DNA of 56,656 nucleotides, taken from assembly GCA_012523185.1 (NCBI GenBank), contig JAAYIY010000016.1, positions 1-56,656 on the forward strand. The letters run 5' to 3'. Under the pieces are notes generated by a model. That model was not told the DNA's origin and made no database searches. It saw nothing but the letters and a program-made list of their open reading frames with translations. Position numbers and translations under genes: made by a program. Positions 8,650-17,632 of the stretch are shown here, piece by piece. The DNA comes from Clostridiales bacterium. GTDB lineage: Bacteria > Bacillota > Clostridia > Oscillospirales > Acutalibacteraceae. Position 1 is the stretch's first letter. The number at the start of each line of letters is the position of its first letter.

Positions 8650-9891
8650 TTATTTTCTTAATGACAAAACATCTTTTTCATATTTCTCGATTTCATCAAA
8701 CCACTCCGCACCGGCGGGAACTCCCTGCCTTTCGCAAAACTCTGCCCAAACGTCCGCAAACGGGAAAAGCTTCAGCTCCTCGCTTATTGCCAAAAGCCTT
8801 GAAAAGTCGCCGCTGTCCTGAAGCGCCTTAAGCTGCTTGTGCGGTGTCAGCAGCGCGCAAAGCAGGGCCTTCCGCATGTTTCGCACGCCCGTTACCCAGG
8901 CACCGACACGGTTTATTGACGCGTCAAAATAATCAAGCCCGATTATCACTCTGTCAAGCGCGCCGCAGCGGACTATTTCTTTGGCGATTTCACGCAGCTC
9001 GTCGTCAAGTATGACGACATGGTCGCTGTCCCAGCGGACCCCCCTCGTAACATGAAGAGCGACTTTGTCGAAGAAAAGGAGCATTGAGGGAATCTTGTCG
9101 GACACAAGCTCCGTAGGATGGAAATGACCGTTGTCAAGGAGACATAAGCAGTCGTTTTTCGCGGCGTAGTTGAGATAAAACTCGTGCGAACCGACAGTGT
9201 AGCTTTCGACGCCGATGCCGAAAACCTTTGACTCGACTGTATCAATCAGACAGCGCCTGTCAATCTTTTCGGAAAATATTTCGTCTAAAGAGTCCTTCAG
9301 ACGACGGCGCGGACCCATCCTGTCGGCGGGCGTGTCTTTGTAGCCGTCCGGTATCCATATGTTGTTGACGCAGGTTTCTTGAAGCTCCCTGCCGAAAAAC
9401 TCGCCGACCCTTCTCATCGCCTTGCAGTGGTTTATCCAAAAACGTCTGATTTTTTCATCGGGATGCGACAAAGTCAGGCCGTCCGCGGCAAGCGGATGTG
9501 AAAAGAGCGTCGGATTTATGTCAAGACCGAGTCCCCTCTCCTTTGCGAACTCAACCCATGCGGCAAAATGCTCGGGGCGCAGCTCGTCGCGCGGCACGGG
9601 CTTGTCGGTTATCGCGTAAATCGCGTGAAGGTTAATTTTGTGCTTCCCCGGCACGAGAGACAGCATTTTATCAATATCAGCCATAAGCTCGGACGCGCAG
9701 CGCGCCTTGCCGGGGTAGTTGCCTGTAGCGGCTATGCCGCCGGACAGCGCGCCGCCGCCCTCAAACCCCGACACATCGTCGCCCTGCCAGCAATGCACGG
9801 AAATCCTGACGCCTGAAACAGCGTTTATGGCCGCTTCTGTGTCCACTCCGATATTTGCGTATGATTCCTTTGCGTAAGCGTATCTTTCCAT
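8650..9891 (-). CDS. rhaA: L-rhamnose isomerase
   Basis: RhaA converts L-rhamnose to L-rhamnulose, the first step of rhamnose breakdown; it is a metal-dependent TIM-barrel enzyme. The 413 residues match the family. Typical segments are the N-terminal [23 protein letters not shown], the FSHP of the substrate pocket, [11 protein letters not shown], and DNGHFHPTE with metal-binding Asp and His. GGGGAG precedes the ATG. Rhamnulokinase and rhamnulose-1-phosphate aldolase are not in the window. The sugar symporter just upstream could supply substrate. Confidence 0.95.
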   Translation of the reverse strand: MERYAYAKESYANIGVDTEAAINAVSGVRISVHCWQGDDVSGFEGGGALSGGIAATGNYPGKARCASELMADIDKMLSLVPGKHKINLHAIYAITDKPVPRDELRPEHFAAWVEFAKERGLGLDINPTLFSHPLAADGLTLSHPDEKIRRFWINHCKAMRRVGEFFGRELQETCVNNIWIPDGYKDTPADRMGPRRRLKDSLDEIFSEKIDRRCLIDTVESKVFGIGVESYTVGSHEFYLNYAAKNDCLCLLDNGHFHPTELVSDKIPSMLLFFDKVALHVTRGVRWDSDHVVILDDELREIAKEIVRCGALDRVIIGLDYFDASINRVGAWVTGVRNMRKALLCALLTPHKQLKALQDSGDFSRLLAISEELKLFPFADVWAEFCERQGVPAGAEWFDEIEKYEKDVLSLRK

Positions 9892-9950
9892 GTTTTCTCC
9901 CCTTCAGACAATATATGTTAATAAAACCGCCGCGCGGCTCCGTGAACAAA

Positions 9951-11507
9951 TCATCGGCGCGCAGGCTCCGGACCGCCTATCCACATATCCTCAAACTTAA
10001 CGCCTGAAATCTGCTCAAGCGTCCGCTTTTCGTCCGCTGTCAGCTCCGCCTCGCCGTTTTCCTTCTTTGCCGCTATTACCGCCCTGATAAGCTCATGCTC
10101 TTTTTTGTTCATCTTATAACGGTGTATGGATATTGTTGAAAGCATCACCAAAACAATGGGAAGATAAATGTATGTTATACGCAGGCCGGTTATGCCCCTC
10201 GCCGTCTGTTCAAGCGTGCCGTCGCCCGTTACAAAGCCGAACCCCGCAAGTATGAAGCCTGTGAACGCCGACATAAAGCCGCTGACAGTCTTTTTAATCA
10301 GAGAGTTGAAGGTGCCTATCATACCCTCTCTCCTGCGGCCTGTTATAAGCTCGTCAACGTCCGTGACGTCCGGCTGTATTGTCGTGGAGACAAACCCGAC
10401 GCCCGAATAGCCGAAATAATATATGACGACAGCCGCAAAAAGCAAGACTGTGTAGCCTGTGCTTTGATTTGGAGAAACAAAAAGATTGAGCGCAATCCCG
10501 GCAATCATAACAGGTGATAAAATGACTCCGCACCTTTGTTTGCCGAACTTTTTTGTCAGCCAAAAATTAAGCGGAAATCCTGACGCCTCCGCTATGCCCG
10601 CCACAGACATTATGATGTTGTAAAGCGGCTGGCGCCGCGCGATATATCTTATGAAGTATTGGTTGGAGTTTGAATAAAACCCTCTCGCCATTTGGTAAAA
10701 AAGGCTGATGCCCATGTATTGGCGGAACGCCTTGTTTTTGAAAATCAGTCTGTATTCGTCAAAAAGCTCTTTGACACTAAGCGGCGGCAGCTGCATATCA
10801 AGCGACGACGGCTCGTGCGTGCTTTTGAAGGTTAAAATCAGAGGCAGCGAAAACCAAAGGCAAAGAACAAGCCCGAGAATAGAAAACTTTTGGCGCATGC
10901 CCGGATTAAGAATCTCCATATTTGAAAAGCCGAGCGAAAATGAAACAAGCAGGAATGAAGACACCATGCCGACCGAGTTCATGATATACTCGACAGATTT
11001 ATACTGTGTCCTCAAAAAATATCCCGGCGCAAGCTCCGGAAGCATCGCCGTGTGCGGCACACAGACCAAAGTGTACGCGCCGTTAAAGAACATGTAGGCG
11101 ACAATATAATAAATCATTGTAAGGCGCGCGTTTCCCGCCGAAGAAATCCCGAACGAGTTCCACATCATAAAGTATGACAGCGCTATGGGAACGACGCCCC
11201 AAATAAGATAACGCCTGTGCTTGCCGTGCCTTGACCTTGTCCTGTCGGTGATGATGCCCATAACAGGGTCAGTCACCGCGTCCCATATCTGAGCAAAAAA
11301 CATGACCATGCCCGCCTGACGAACATTCAGCCCCTCGACTTCTGTCAGAAATGACAAAAAGTAAAGGCTGATGATGTGTCCGCTGCCGCCGAAAAGTATG
11401 CTCGCGGAATTATATCCCGCCATCGGCAGAATTGCTTCCTTAAAGCTCCCCTCAACACCTACGGCGCGCTTTAAGGCGTCGCCGATTTTCTTTCGTCTTT
11501 CACTCAT
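9951..11507 (-). CDS. Sugar:cation symporter of the GPH (MelB-like) family
   Basis: A predicted 12-helix transporter in the glycoside-pentoside-hexuronide:cation symporter family, 518 residues from ATG 11507 (a GTG 12 bases earlier is also possible). The family hallmark is clear in the loop after helix 2: DAVTDPVMGIITDRTRSR followed by GKHRRY. A long cytoplasmic C-terminal tail with KKENGEAELTADEK follows the last helix. Its neighbours rhaA and uxaA suggest rhamnose, hexuronate or oligosaccharide uptake. The substrate is inferred only from context. Confidence 0.88.
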   Translation of the reverse strand: MSERRKKIGDALKRAVGVEGSFKEAILPMAGYNSASILFGGSGHIISLYFLSFLTEVEGLNVRQAGMVMFFAQIWDAVTDPVMGIITDRTRSRHGKHRRYLIWGVVPIALSYFMMWNSFGISSAGNARLTMIYYIVAYMFFNGAYTLVCVPHTAMLPELAPGYFLRTQYKSVEYIMNSVGMVSSFLLVSFSLGFSNMEILNPGMRQKFSILGLVLCLWFSLPLILTFKSTHEPSSLDMQLPPLSVKELFDEYRLIFKNKAFRQYMGISLFYQMARGFYSNSNQYFIRYIARRQPLYNIIMSVAGIAEASGFPLNFWLTKKFGKQRCGVILSPVMIAGIALNLFVSPNQSTGYTVLLFAAVVIYYFGYSGVGFVSTTIQPDVTDVDELITGRRREGMIGTFNSLIKKTVSGFMSAFTGFILAGFGFVTGDGTLEQTARGITGLRITYIYLPIVLVMLSTISIHRYKMNKKEHELIRAVIAAKKENGEAELTADEKRTLEQISGVKFEDMWIGGPEPARR

Positions 11508-11528
11508 TTTAAAACTCACTTACTGTAT

Positions 11529-11556
11529 TTGACTTCACCGCGCGATATTGTATAAT
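11529..11556 (+). promoter_or_regulatory. Promoter for uxaA
   Basis: TTGACT (11529-11534), 16-bp spacer, TATAAT (11551-11556), about 140 bp before the uxaA start. It is divergent from the symporter gene. Confidence 0.6.
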
Positions 11557-11696
11557 AAGGACTGACGGACAAAGCCGAATGTGTGCCTTGACCGGGTGTT
11601 TGCGTGCTTTGCCCGGATTTAAAAGCCGGCAAACAGACCTCATACTAAGCATTGTAATATTTTTTGGCATACTCTGTCAACAGGAGATGTTGCTTT

Positions 11697-13172
11697 TTGG
11701 ACAGACTTTTAAAAATTAACGGCAAAGATAACGTCGCGGTCGCTTTAGAGCCGCTGAAAGAAGGCGACACCGAAAGCGGATTGACCTTGATGGACGACAT
11801 CAATTTCGGCCACAAGGCGGCGCTGTGTGACATTAATCCGGGCGGCAAAGTTATTAAATACGGCTTTCCGATAGGCGTTTGCACGCGCGACATAAAAAAA
11901 GGAGAGCTTGTTCATTCGCACAACCTTGCCAGCGACGTCAAGGAGCAAATAAAGTATGAATACAGCGGCAAGCCCTTAAAAGCCGGAGGAGATGCCGAAA
12001 AAGCGCCGACATTTTACGGCTACAGGCGTGACGGCGGCAAAGTGGGGATAAGAAACGAAATCTGGATTATCCCGCTTGTCGGCTGTGTCAACAACACGGC
12101 GGAATTTATCGCGCGCGCCGCAAACGAGCGCTTCAAAGATAAATGCGGCGGTTTTCACGCGTTTTTGCACCCCTACGGCTGTTCGCAGCTGGGAGAAGAC
12201 CATGAAAACACGCGCAAGGTGCTGGCGGGTCTTTGCCGCCACCCAAACGCGGCCGGTGTTTTGCGTGTCGGTCTCGGCTGTGAAAACAACACGCTCGACA
12301 GCTTTCTCCCTCTGCTCGGCGACTGTGACAGGAGCAGGATAAAAACGCTCGTCACACAAAACTGCGGCGACGAACGCTCTGAGGGGATCCGAATCCTCGG
12401 CGAGCTGGCAGACTGCGCGGCGCGGCAGGAACGCGCGGAAATATCGGCAAGCGAGCTGATTATCGGCTTAAAGTGCGGCGGATCCGACGCGCTTTCGGGA
12501 ATAACCGCAAACCCGCTTTGCGGCAGGCTGACAGACATTTTCACAGGGTTTGGCGGAAGCGCGCTGATGACAGAAACGCCGGAGATGTTCGGCGCCGAAA
12601 CAATATTGATGGAGCGGTCGGCGGATATAGACACGTTTGAAAAACAAGCGGCAATGATAAACGGCTTTAAGAATTATTTTGTGTCGCACGGCATGGCGGT
12701 GTATGAAAACCCTTCCCCGGGCAACAAGGAGGGCGGAATTACAACAATTGAAGAAAAAAGCCTCGGCTGCACGCAAAAGGGCGGAACTGCCGCCGTCGTC
12801 GATGTGCTCGGCTATGCGGAACACTGCAAAAAGCCGGGCTTGAGCCTTTTGGACGGTCCGGGAAATGATATTGTTTCATGCACAAACCTTGCCGCCGCCG
12901 GTGCGCACATGATTCTTTTCACGACGGGCAGAGGCACTCCTCTCGGCGCGCCCGTGCCGGTATTAAAAATATCGTCAAACTCCGCTCTTGCCGAAAAAAA
13001 GAAAAACCGGACAGACTATAACGCGGGCTCGATTTTGGACGGAAAAAGCTTTTGCGACGGTGCCGCGGAGCTTTTGGCGCTTGTTTTGCAAACAGCTTCC
13101 GGCAAGCTGACGCGCTCGGAGCAAAACGGCAACCGCGACATGGCAATTTTTAAAAGCGGCGTAACGCTTTGA
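11697..13172 (+). CDS. uxaA: Altronate dehydratase
   Basis: UxaA dehydrates D-altronate to 2-keto-3-deoxygluconate in galacturonate breakdown. The N-terminal SAF-like domain (about 1-85, starting MDRLLKINGKDNVAVALEPL) is followed by the altronate/galactarate dehydratase domain with GYRRDGGKVGIRNEIWII and LGCENN. Late segments TTIEEKSLGCTQKGG and GRGTPLGAPVPVLKI are typical. The start is taken as TTG 11697, because AGGAG lies ten bases upstream and the resulting N-terminus fits the family; the frame extends to a TTG at 11664. At 491 residues it is full length. Confidence 0.93.
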   Translation: MDRLLKINGKDNVAVALEPLKEGDTESGLTLMDDINFGHKAALCDINPGGKVIKYGFPIGVCTRDIKKGELVHSHNLASDVKEQIKYEYSGKPLKAGGDAEKAPTFYGYRRDGGKVGIRNEIWIIPLVGCVNNTAEFIARAANERFKDKCGGFHAFLHPYGCSQLGEDHENTRKVLAGLCRHPNAAGVLRVGLGCENNTLDSFLPLLGDCDRSRIKTLVTQNCGDERSEGIRILGELADCAARQERAEISASELIIGLKCGGSDALSGITANPLCGRLTDIFTGFGGSALMTETPEMFGAETILMERSADIDTFEKQAAMINGFKNYFVSHGMAVYENPSPGNKEGGITTIEEKSLGCTQKGGTAAVVDVLGYAEHCKKPGLSLLDGPGNDIVSCTNLAAAGAHMILFTTGRGTPLGAPVPVLKISSNSALAEKKKNRTDYNAGSILDGKSFCDGAAELLALVLQTASGKLTRSEQNGNRDMAIFKSGVTL

Positions 13173-13338
13173 GCGGGCGCGGCCGACAAAACACAAAGCC
13201 GCCTTATCACCCCGCAAAGCTACAAAGCGGCGAGGACAAAACGGCTGCGTTTTTAAAATCAAGACACAGGCGGCAAAGGTCTTGACGAGCTGAAACATCA
13301 GCGCCGACAAAGCCGACTGTTCGCGGCTTTTCGCGTGG

Positions 13339-14922
13339 TCATTGACCGGCAGACTCCTTATCAATTTTTGTTTTCCGTCCGATACGTCCCGTTATTTTTA
13401 TGATATTATCCGCGGCGTTGTGATATTGAAGAACAGCTAAAGCGACGATAACCGGATAAAACGGCGACGAGTATTTTGGAGTGACTTCCACCAGCATCAA
13501 CACAAAGCTTGTCCCTAAAAGCAGCATTTGAAGATACATGGACGGGTTTTCACCCGCCTTATTTTTTCGTTTTAATGAAAAGAGCAAAACAAAGGCAACC
13601 ACAAGATTGGCAAACAAGACATAAAACAGCTCGATATGAAAAATGTAATTGTCGGCGACAAAGTCTCTTATGCGCACGTCCTTAATTAATACGGACGGCA
13701 CACGTGAGTCCTCAGCCCACATGCCAATGCCCTTTTTTGCGGCAAGCTCAACGTATCTAAGGGGGTTTTCGACATATCCTCGGACCCTTTCATGCAGCAG
13801 CGCCCTTTGATATTCGTAAATCTCCGGCTTTGTCTTTGTCCCGTAATCAGGAAGCGACTTGTCCGAATATTTGTAATATGCATTGTAAGATTCCTCGCTC
13901 CAACGGCCGCCCGATTCATAGTCCAGCCCCACATAATATTTCCAAAGCCCGGCGCTGACAAACTTTTGGCTTTCCATACCCTCCGGCAGCAGGCGCGCGC
14001 GGAGTTCGGGGAGCGCCGCCCCTGTTATCGCGAACGACAGAGCCACACAAAGAAATCCGGAGCAAAAAGCGGCCGCGGATTTGAGAGTTATGCGATTGTT
14101 CAGCATTGAGTAAAAGGCGCAGACAAACAGAGCTATTATCAATATGAGCGTCAGCTTATTTATGCGGTATTCGAGCGATAAGACAATCAAAGAACCGAGG
14201 TAACAAAGAAAACGGACATAACCTTTGCTTGAAAAATACGCGACTTTGAACACTAACCAAAACGCGACGGCGCCCGCAATCACCAACGAATGCTCATGCA
14301 CGGTATATTGAACATAAAATATTTCAGACGGCAGCAGCGAAAAAGCAAGAAGACCGGCAAAAGAAACATTTTTGCCCACATGCTCCTTCAATGTGACAAA
14401 AAACAGTGTCAGTGAAACGGCTGACCAAAAAGTCAAATACGCGGACACCGCAAACAGTCCGCCGCCCAAAAGCTTAAAAGCGGGGTATAAAAACAAAACA
14501 TAGTTCAGAGTATACGTGTAGTTAAAAGCATATTGGGCGCTTTCGGTTATGCGCCCATATGCGCTAAGCTCCGCTCCCATGTGCCTGTATGTGCCCATGT
14601 CGGGGTGCATGGACGCGTCCAACTGAATGAAACAGGCGACCGTAAGCCTGACGGCGACTGTAAAAACAAAAAGGAAAACAGCCATTTTCCATGCCGGGAT
14701 GCGGGAAAGAAACTTGCGCAGCCTTTCTTGGCGGCGAACGCAAATCACAAGCGTGAAAAACGCGGCGGCCGACAAGACGACAATCAAAAAGCCTGTGCAG
14801 ACAGCTCCGCCCGAAACCTTGCCGGAGACTTTAGACGCAATCTCATATGCGCGCAGACAAAGCAAACAGACGGCGAATACCGCAAAAGATGCTCGAATAG
14901 CTTTTGAGATAAGGTTTTTCAC
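13339..14922 (-). CDS. Polytopic membrane protein, GT-C/glycosyltransferase family 39-like
   Basis: A 527-residue protein with about eleven predicted membrane helices. After the second helix it has a loop with LDASMHPDMGTYRHMG, whose acidic residues fall where GT-C (ArnT/PMT-type) enzymes carry their catalytic Asp. Such proteins move sugars from polyprenyl-phosphate carriers to proteins or glycans outside the cell. The start is GTG with GGGG eight bases upstream. It is an isolated gene beside a secreted alpha-mannosidase and not far from a GT2 gene. The family is likely, the substrate unknown. Confidence 0.65.
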   Translation of the reverse strand: MKNLISKAIRASFAVFAVCLLCLRAYEIASKVSGKVSGGAVCTGFLIVVLSAAAFFTLVICVRRQERLRKFLSRIPAWKMAVFLFVFTVAVRLTVACFIQLDASMHPDMGTYRHMGAELSAYGRITESAQYAFNYTYTLNYVLFLYPAFKLLGGGLFAVSAYLTFWSAVSLTLFFVTLKEHVGKNVSFAGLLAFSLLPSEIFYVQYTVHEHSLVIAGAVAFWLVFKVAYFSSKGYVRFLCYLGSLIVLSLEYRINKLTLILIIALFVCAFYSMLNNRITLKSAAAFCSGFLCVALSFAITGAALPELRARLLPEGMESQKFVSAGLWKYYVGLDYESGGRWSEESYNAYYKYSDKSLPDYGTKTKPEIYEYQRALLHERVRGYVENPLRYVELAAKKGIGMWAEDSRVPSVLIKDVRIRDFVADNYIFHIELFYVLFANLVVAFVLLFSLKRKNKAGENPSMYLQMLLLGTSFVLMLVEVTPKYSSPFYPVIVALAVLQYHNAADNIIKITGRIGRKTKIDKESAGQ

Positions 14923-14983
14923 GAGTCAATCCCCTTTCGACGGGCGGACGCCCTGACATCATAAGCCCAAAACAAACCTGTCG

Positions 14984-15022
14984 ACAAAGGCTTCAGCCGC
15001 TCATTGTGCGGTGTTGCCTTAA
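14984..15022. repeat. Dispersed palindromic repeat, truncated (copy 2)
   Basis: The reverse complement begins TTAAGGCAACACCGCACAAT and continues into the first part of the 58-nt module seen at 32170-32271. Only one arm is present, so it cannot form the full hairpin. It lies between the divergently transcribed glycosyltransferase-like and GH92 genes. Confidence 0.75.
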
Positions 15023-15105
15023 GTTAATTATACCTTTTAATACTCAAAAATCAAGACACTTAATGAGCAGCAGTCAAAAAAGGTCAATAAAAGAACAAGA
15101 ATTTA

Positions 15106-15134
15106 TTGAAGTACGCGCAAAATCGTTGTATAAT
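15106..15134 (+). promoter_or_regulatory. Promoter for the GH92 gene
   Basis: TTGAAG (15106-15111), 17-bp spacer, TATAAT (15129-15134). The start site would fall just before the AAAGGAGGG ribosome binding site, so the leader is very short. Confidence 0.7.
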
Positions 15135-15156
15135 GGCGTCAAAGGAGGGTTCCGTT

Positions 15157-17505
15157 TTGTCATATATAAAAAACAGAATACGGTGCTTGCTATTTTCTGT
15201 GTTAGTCCTGTTTGCCTCATTGTTCACCACCGGTCAGCCGCCAAAGATTATGAGCGTCCCCGACACAGAGGCGGGAGAGTTCGGCAGATGGGTAGATCCG
15301 TTTATCGGCACCGGCGGGATACCGTGGGCGTGCGCCATGCTATCGCCGGGCGCGTCGGCGCCGTTCGGCATGGTGAGACTAAGCCCTGATACATCCTTTG
15401 TCGGCGGCGCGTATCTTTTTAAAACAAACACATCGGGATATTATTACAACCACAACTACATTCTCGGCTTCAGCCACACAAGGCTTTCGGGGACGGGAGT
15501 CACAGACATGGGGCATTTCAGGGTTACACCGTCCGTCGGAGATGCCGACCCGTCAAAAAGGCTGAAAAAACCGCTTCTTTTTTCGCACGAACGGGAGGAC
15601 GCCACATCAGGGTATTATACAGTCAGCCTTCCGACAATCGGCTGTGTCGCCGAGCTGACGGCATCCGATCACTGCGGCTTTCATCGCTACACTTTCGGCA
15701 CGTCAAAGGACGCGCATATTTTCATTGACGCGACAAGCGCCCTCGGCGACGGGAGAGCGGAGGAGGGGCGCGTAAATGTCTTGCCGGACACGATGGAGAT
15801 CGAGGGCGAAGGCAGGGTTTTTACAGGTTTTACGGGGCGATACGGAGGGCTGAAAGGATATTTTGTGGCGCGTTTCAATATGCCTTTTGAATCGTATGCG
15901 ACATGGGATTCTGACGGGACTTTAAAAGGCAGGCCGGAAGCGTTCGGCGACGACACGGGAGCCGACTTGAATTTCGGCGATATCAACGAAAAGCCGCTTG
16001 AGCTTTCTGTCGGGATAAGCTTCGTCAGCCTTGAAAACGCGCGTGAAAACCTTGATGCCGAGACAGGCGGAAAGACATTTGAACAGGCACGCGCCGCGAC
16101 ACGCGGCAGTTGGGAAGATATGCTGTCAAGAATTAAAATCGAAACGGCCGATTCGGAAGTGAAAACAATCTTTTACACTTCTCTTTACCGTTCGATGCTC
16201 ATGCCCGGCAGCTTTACGGATGTCAACGGCGAATATCTCGGGTTCAACGGTCAAATCGGGCACGCGGACGGGTTTATATACAGGACTGATATGTCGCTTT
16301 GGGACTCTTTCAGGACTGTTCATCCCCTTTTCAACATGATTGCCCGCGAAATCGAGACAGACTGCCTTAACAGCCTTGTCAGCATGGCAAAAGTCGGCGG
16401 CAGTCTTCCGAGATGGCCGTCGGGCGGCGGCTATACCGGTTCGATGTTCGGCACGCCCGCCGACATGGTGATAGCTGAAAGCTACTTAAAGGGCATAACG
16501 GAGTTCGACGTTGAAACGGCTTATGAGTTTATGAAAAAGACGTCGGAGCAAGGTGTTGAAAAAGACGGGCGCGACAATATCGACGCATACAACCAATACG
16601 GATATGTGCCCGCCGATATGGCGAAAAATTCAGTGAGCAAAACTCTTGAATACGCGTGGGCGGACGGAAGCATAGCGCTTTTGGCGCAGGCGTTGGGAAA
16701 AGACGAGGAAGCCGCTTATTACAAAGAAAAATCCATGAACTATAAAAATATTTTTAACCCGGAAACAAAATACTTTCAGGGCAAAAACACAGACGGTTCA
16801 TGGGTTGTGCCTCTTTTGCCGAACTTCACGAGCTATTATGATGAGGTTCTGATAAAAAAGGTGTCTCACGCCTATTGTGAGGGCAGCGCGCGCCAATGGA
16901 GGTGGAGCGTCCCGCAGGATCCGCAGGGAATGATTGAGCTTTTTGGCGGCAGCGACTATTTTGTGAGAGAGCTTGACAAATTCATGTCCGACGCGAGCAA
17001 AAACCGTGCCGCCGTCAACCCGGGGGCGGGCTATTGGCACGGCAACCAGCACAATCTTCACGCCGCCTACTTATTTAATGACGCGGGGCGCTCAGACTTG
17101 TCGCAAAAATGGGTGAGGTGGATTTTGGACGAGCGTTACAGCCGCGATATTGACGGTCTTGACGGAAACGACGACGGCGGGACGCTGTGTTCGTGGTATG
17201 TCCTTTCGGCTCTCGGGATTTATCCTGTCGCGGGCACCGATAAATATTGGATAGGGTCGCCGAACATTGAAAGCGCAAGCATCAGCCTTGGCGGCGGTAA
17301 GACGCTTGATATTGTTGTTGAAAACCAATCAAAAAGCAGCGTCTATATTCAGTCGGCGGTTTTAAACGGCGAAACGCTCTCCGCGGCGCAATTGAGCCAC
17401 TCGCAGATATCAGGCGGCGGAGTGCTGAAGTTTGTTATGGGCGATTCGCCGGCACAAGGCGGCGGGTTCGCAAAAAGCGGTCAGCAGCCTGAAACGGCAA
17501 AATAA
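15157..17505 (+). CDS. Secreted GH92 family alpha-mannosidase
   Basis: A calcium-dependent exo-alpha-mannosidase that trims mannose (often alpha-1,2) from N-glycans or yeast mannan. From TTG 15157 (AAGGAGG eight bases upstream) it has 782 residues with a signal peptide or anchor at about 1-27. The GH92 N-terminal motif VDPFIGTGG is followed by the (alpha/alpha)6 barrel with EGSARQWRWSVPQD, holding the probable acid Glu, and GLDGNDDGGTLCSWYVLSAL, whose GNDD holds the catalytic-base aspartates. Residues before the TTG come from the promoter region. Mannose use in a gut-like niche is inferred. Confidence 0.94.
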   Translation: MSYIKNRIRCLLFSVLVLFASLFTTGQPPKIMSVPDTEAGEFGRWVDPFIGTGGIPWACAMLSPGASAPFGMVRLSPDTSFVGGAYLFKTNTSGYYYNHNYILGFSHTRLSGTGVTDMGHFRVTPSVGDADPSKRLKKPLLFSHEREDATSGYYTVSLPTIGCVAELTASDHCGFHRYTFGTSKDAHIFIDATSALGDGRAEEGRVNVLPDTMEIEGEGRVFTGFTGRYGGLKGYFVARFNMPFESYATWDSDGTLKGRPEAFGDDTGADLNFGDINEKPLELSVGISFVSLENARENLDAETGGKTFEQARAATRGSWEDMLSRIKIETADSEVKTIFYTSLYRSMLMPGSFTDVNGEYLGFNGQIGHADGFIYRTDMSLWDSFRTVHPLFNMIAREIETDCLNSLVSMAKVGGSLPRWPSGGGYTGSMFGTPADMVIAESYLKGITEFDVETAYEFMKKTSEQGVEKDGRDNIDAYNQYGYVPADMAKNSVSKTLEYAWADGSIALLAQALGKDEEAAYYKEKSMNYKNIFNPETKYFQGKNTDGSWVVPLLPNFTSYYDEVLIKKVSHAYCEGSARQWRWSVPQDPQGMIELFGGSDYFVRELDKFMSDASKNRAAVNPGAGYWHGNQHNLHAAYLFNDAGRSDLSQKWVRWILDERYSRDIDGLDGNDDGGTLCSWYVLSALGIYPVAGTDKYWIGSPNIESASISLGGGKTLDIVVENQSKSSVYIQSAVLNGETLSAAQLSHSQISGGGVLKFVMGDSPAQGGGFAKSGQQPETAK

Positions 17506-17539
17506 AGCGGCTGCTTAAACGGCTTTTTAAAAATAAAAG

Positions 17540-17586
17540 CGCTTCCGATTTCAGGCTGTGTCTTTTGCTGAAATCGGAAGCGTTTT
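17540..17586. terminator. Bidirectional terminator between convergent genes
   Basis: A perfect 15-bp stem (17540-17554 with 17568-17582) is followed by TTTT on the plus strand and preceded by AAAA, giving a T tract on the minus strand. It sits between the GH92 gene (plus) and the radical SAM gene (minus) and may serve both. Confidence 0.8.
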
Positions 17587-17628
17587 AAGGCAACACCGCA
17601 CAATGATTGTTGTGCGGTGTTGCCTTAA
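17585..17628. repeat. Dispersed palindromic repeat, short form (copy 3)
   Basis: A 44-bp palindrome: 19-bp perfect arms (17585-17603 with 17610-17628) around the six-base loop TGATTG. It is identical, base for base, to the copy at 33044-33087. It lies between two convergent genes, just after a classical terminator. Confidence 0.92.
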
Positions 17629-17632
17629 TTCT

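Noticed and set aside
13173-13338. Possible regulatory RNA between uxaA and the glycosyltransferase-like gene
   Set aside because: Convergent gene ends with no strong hairpin or conserved element found by eye.
15106-15156. Upstream start for the GH92 gene
   Set aside because: The nominal start TTG is the -35 box of a TTGAAG-17-TATAAT promoter; the start at 15157 follows AAGGAGG.
17585-17628. CRISPR repeat or ordinary terminator
   Set aside because: The copies are dispersed over 33 kb with no regular spacers and no cas genes, and a separate terminator with T tract stands beside each short copy.
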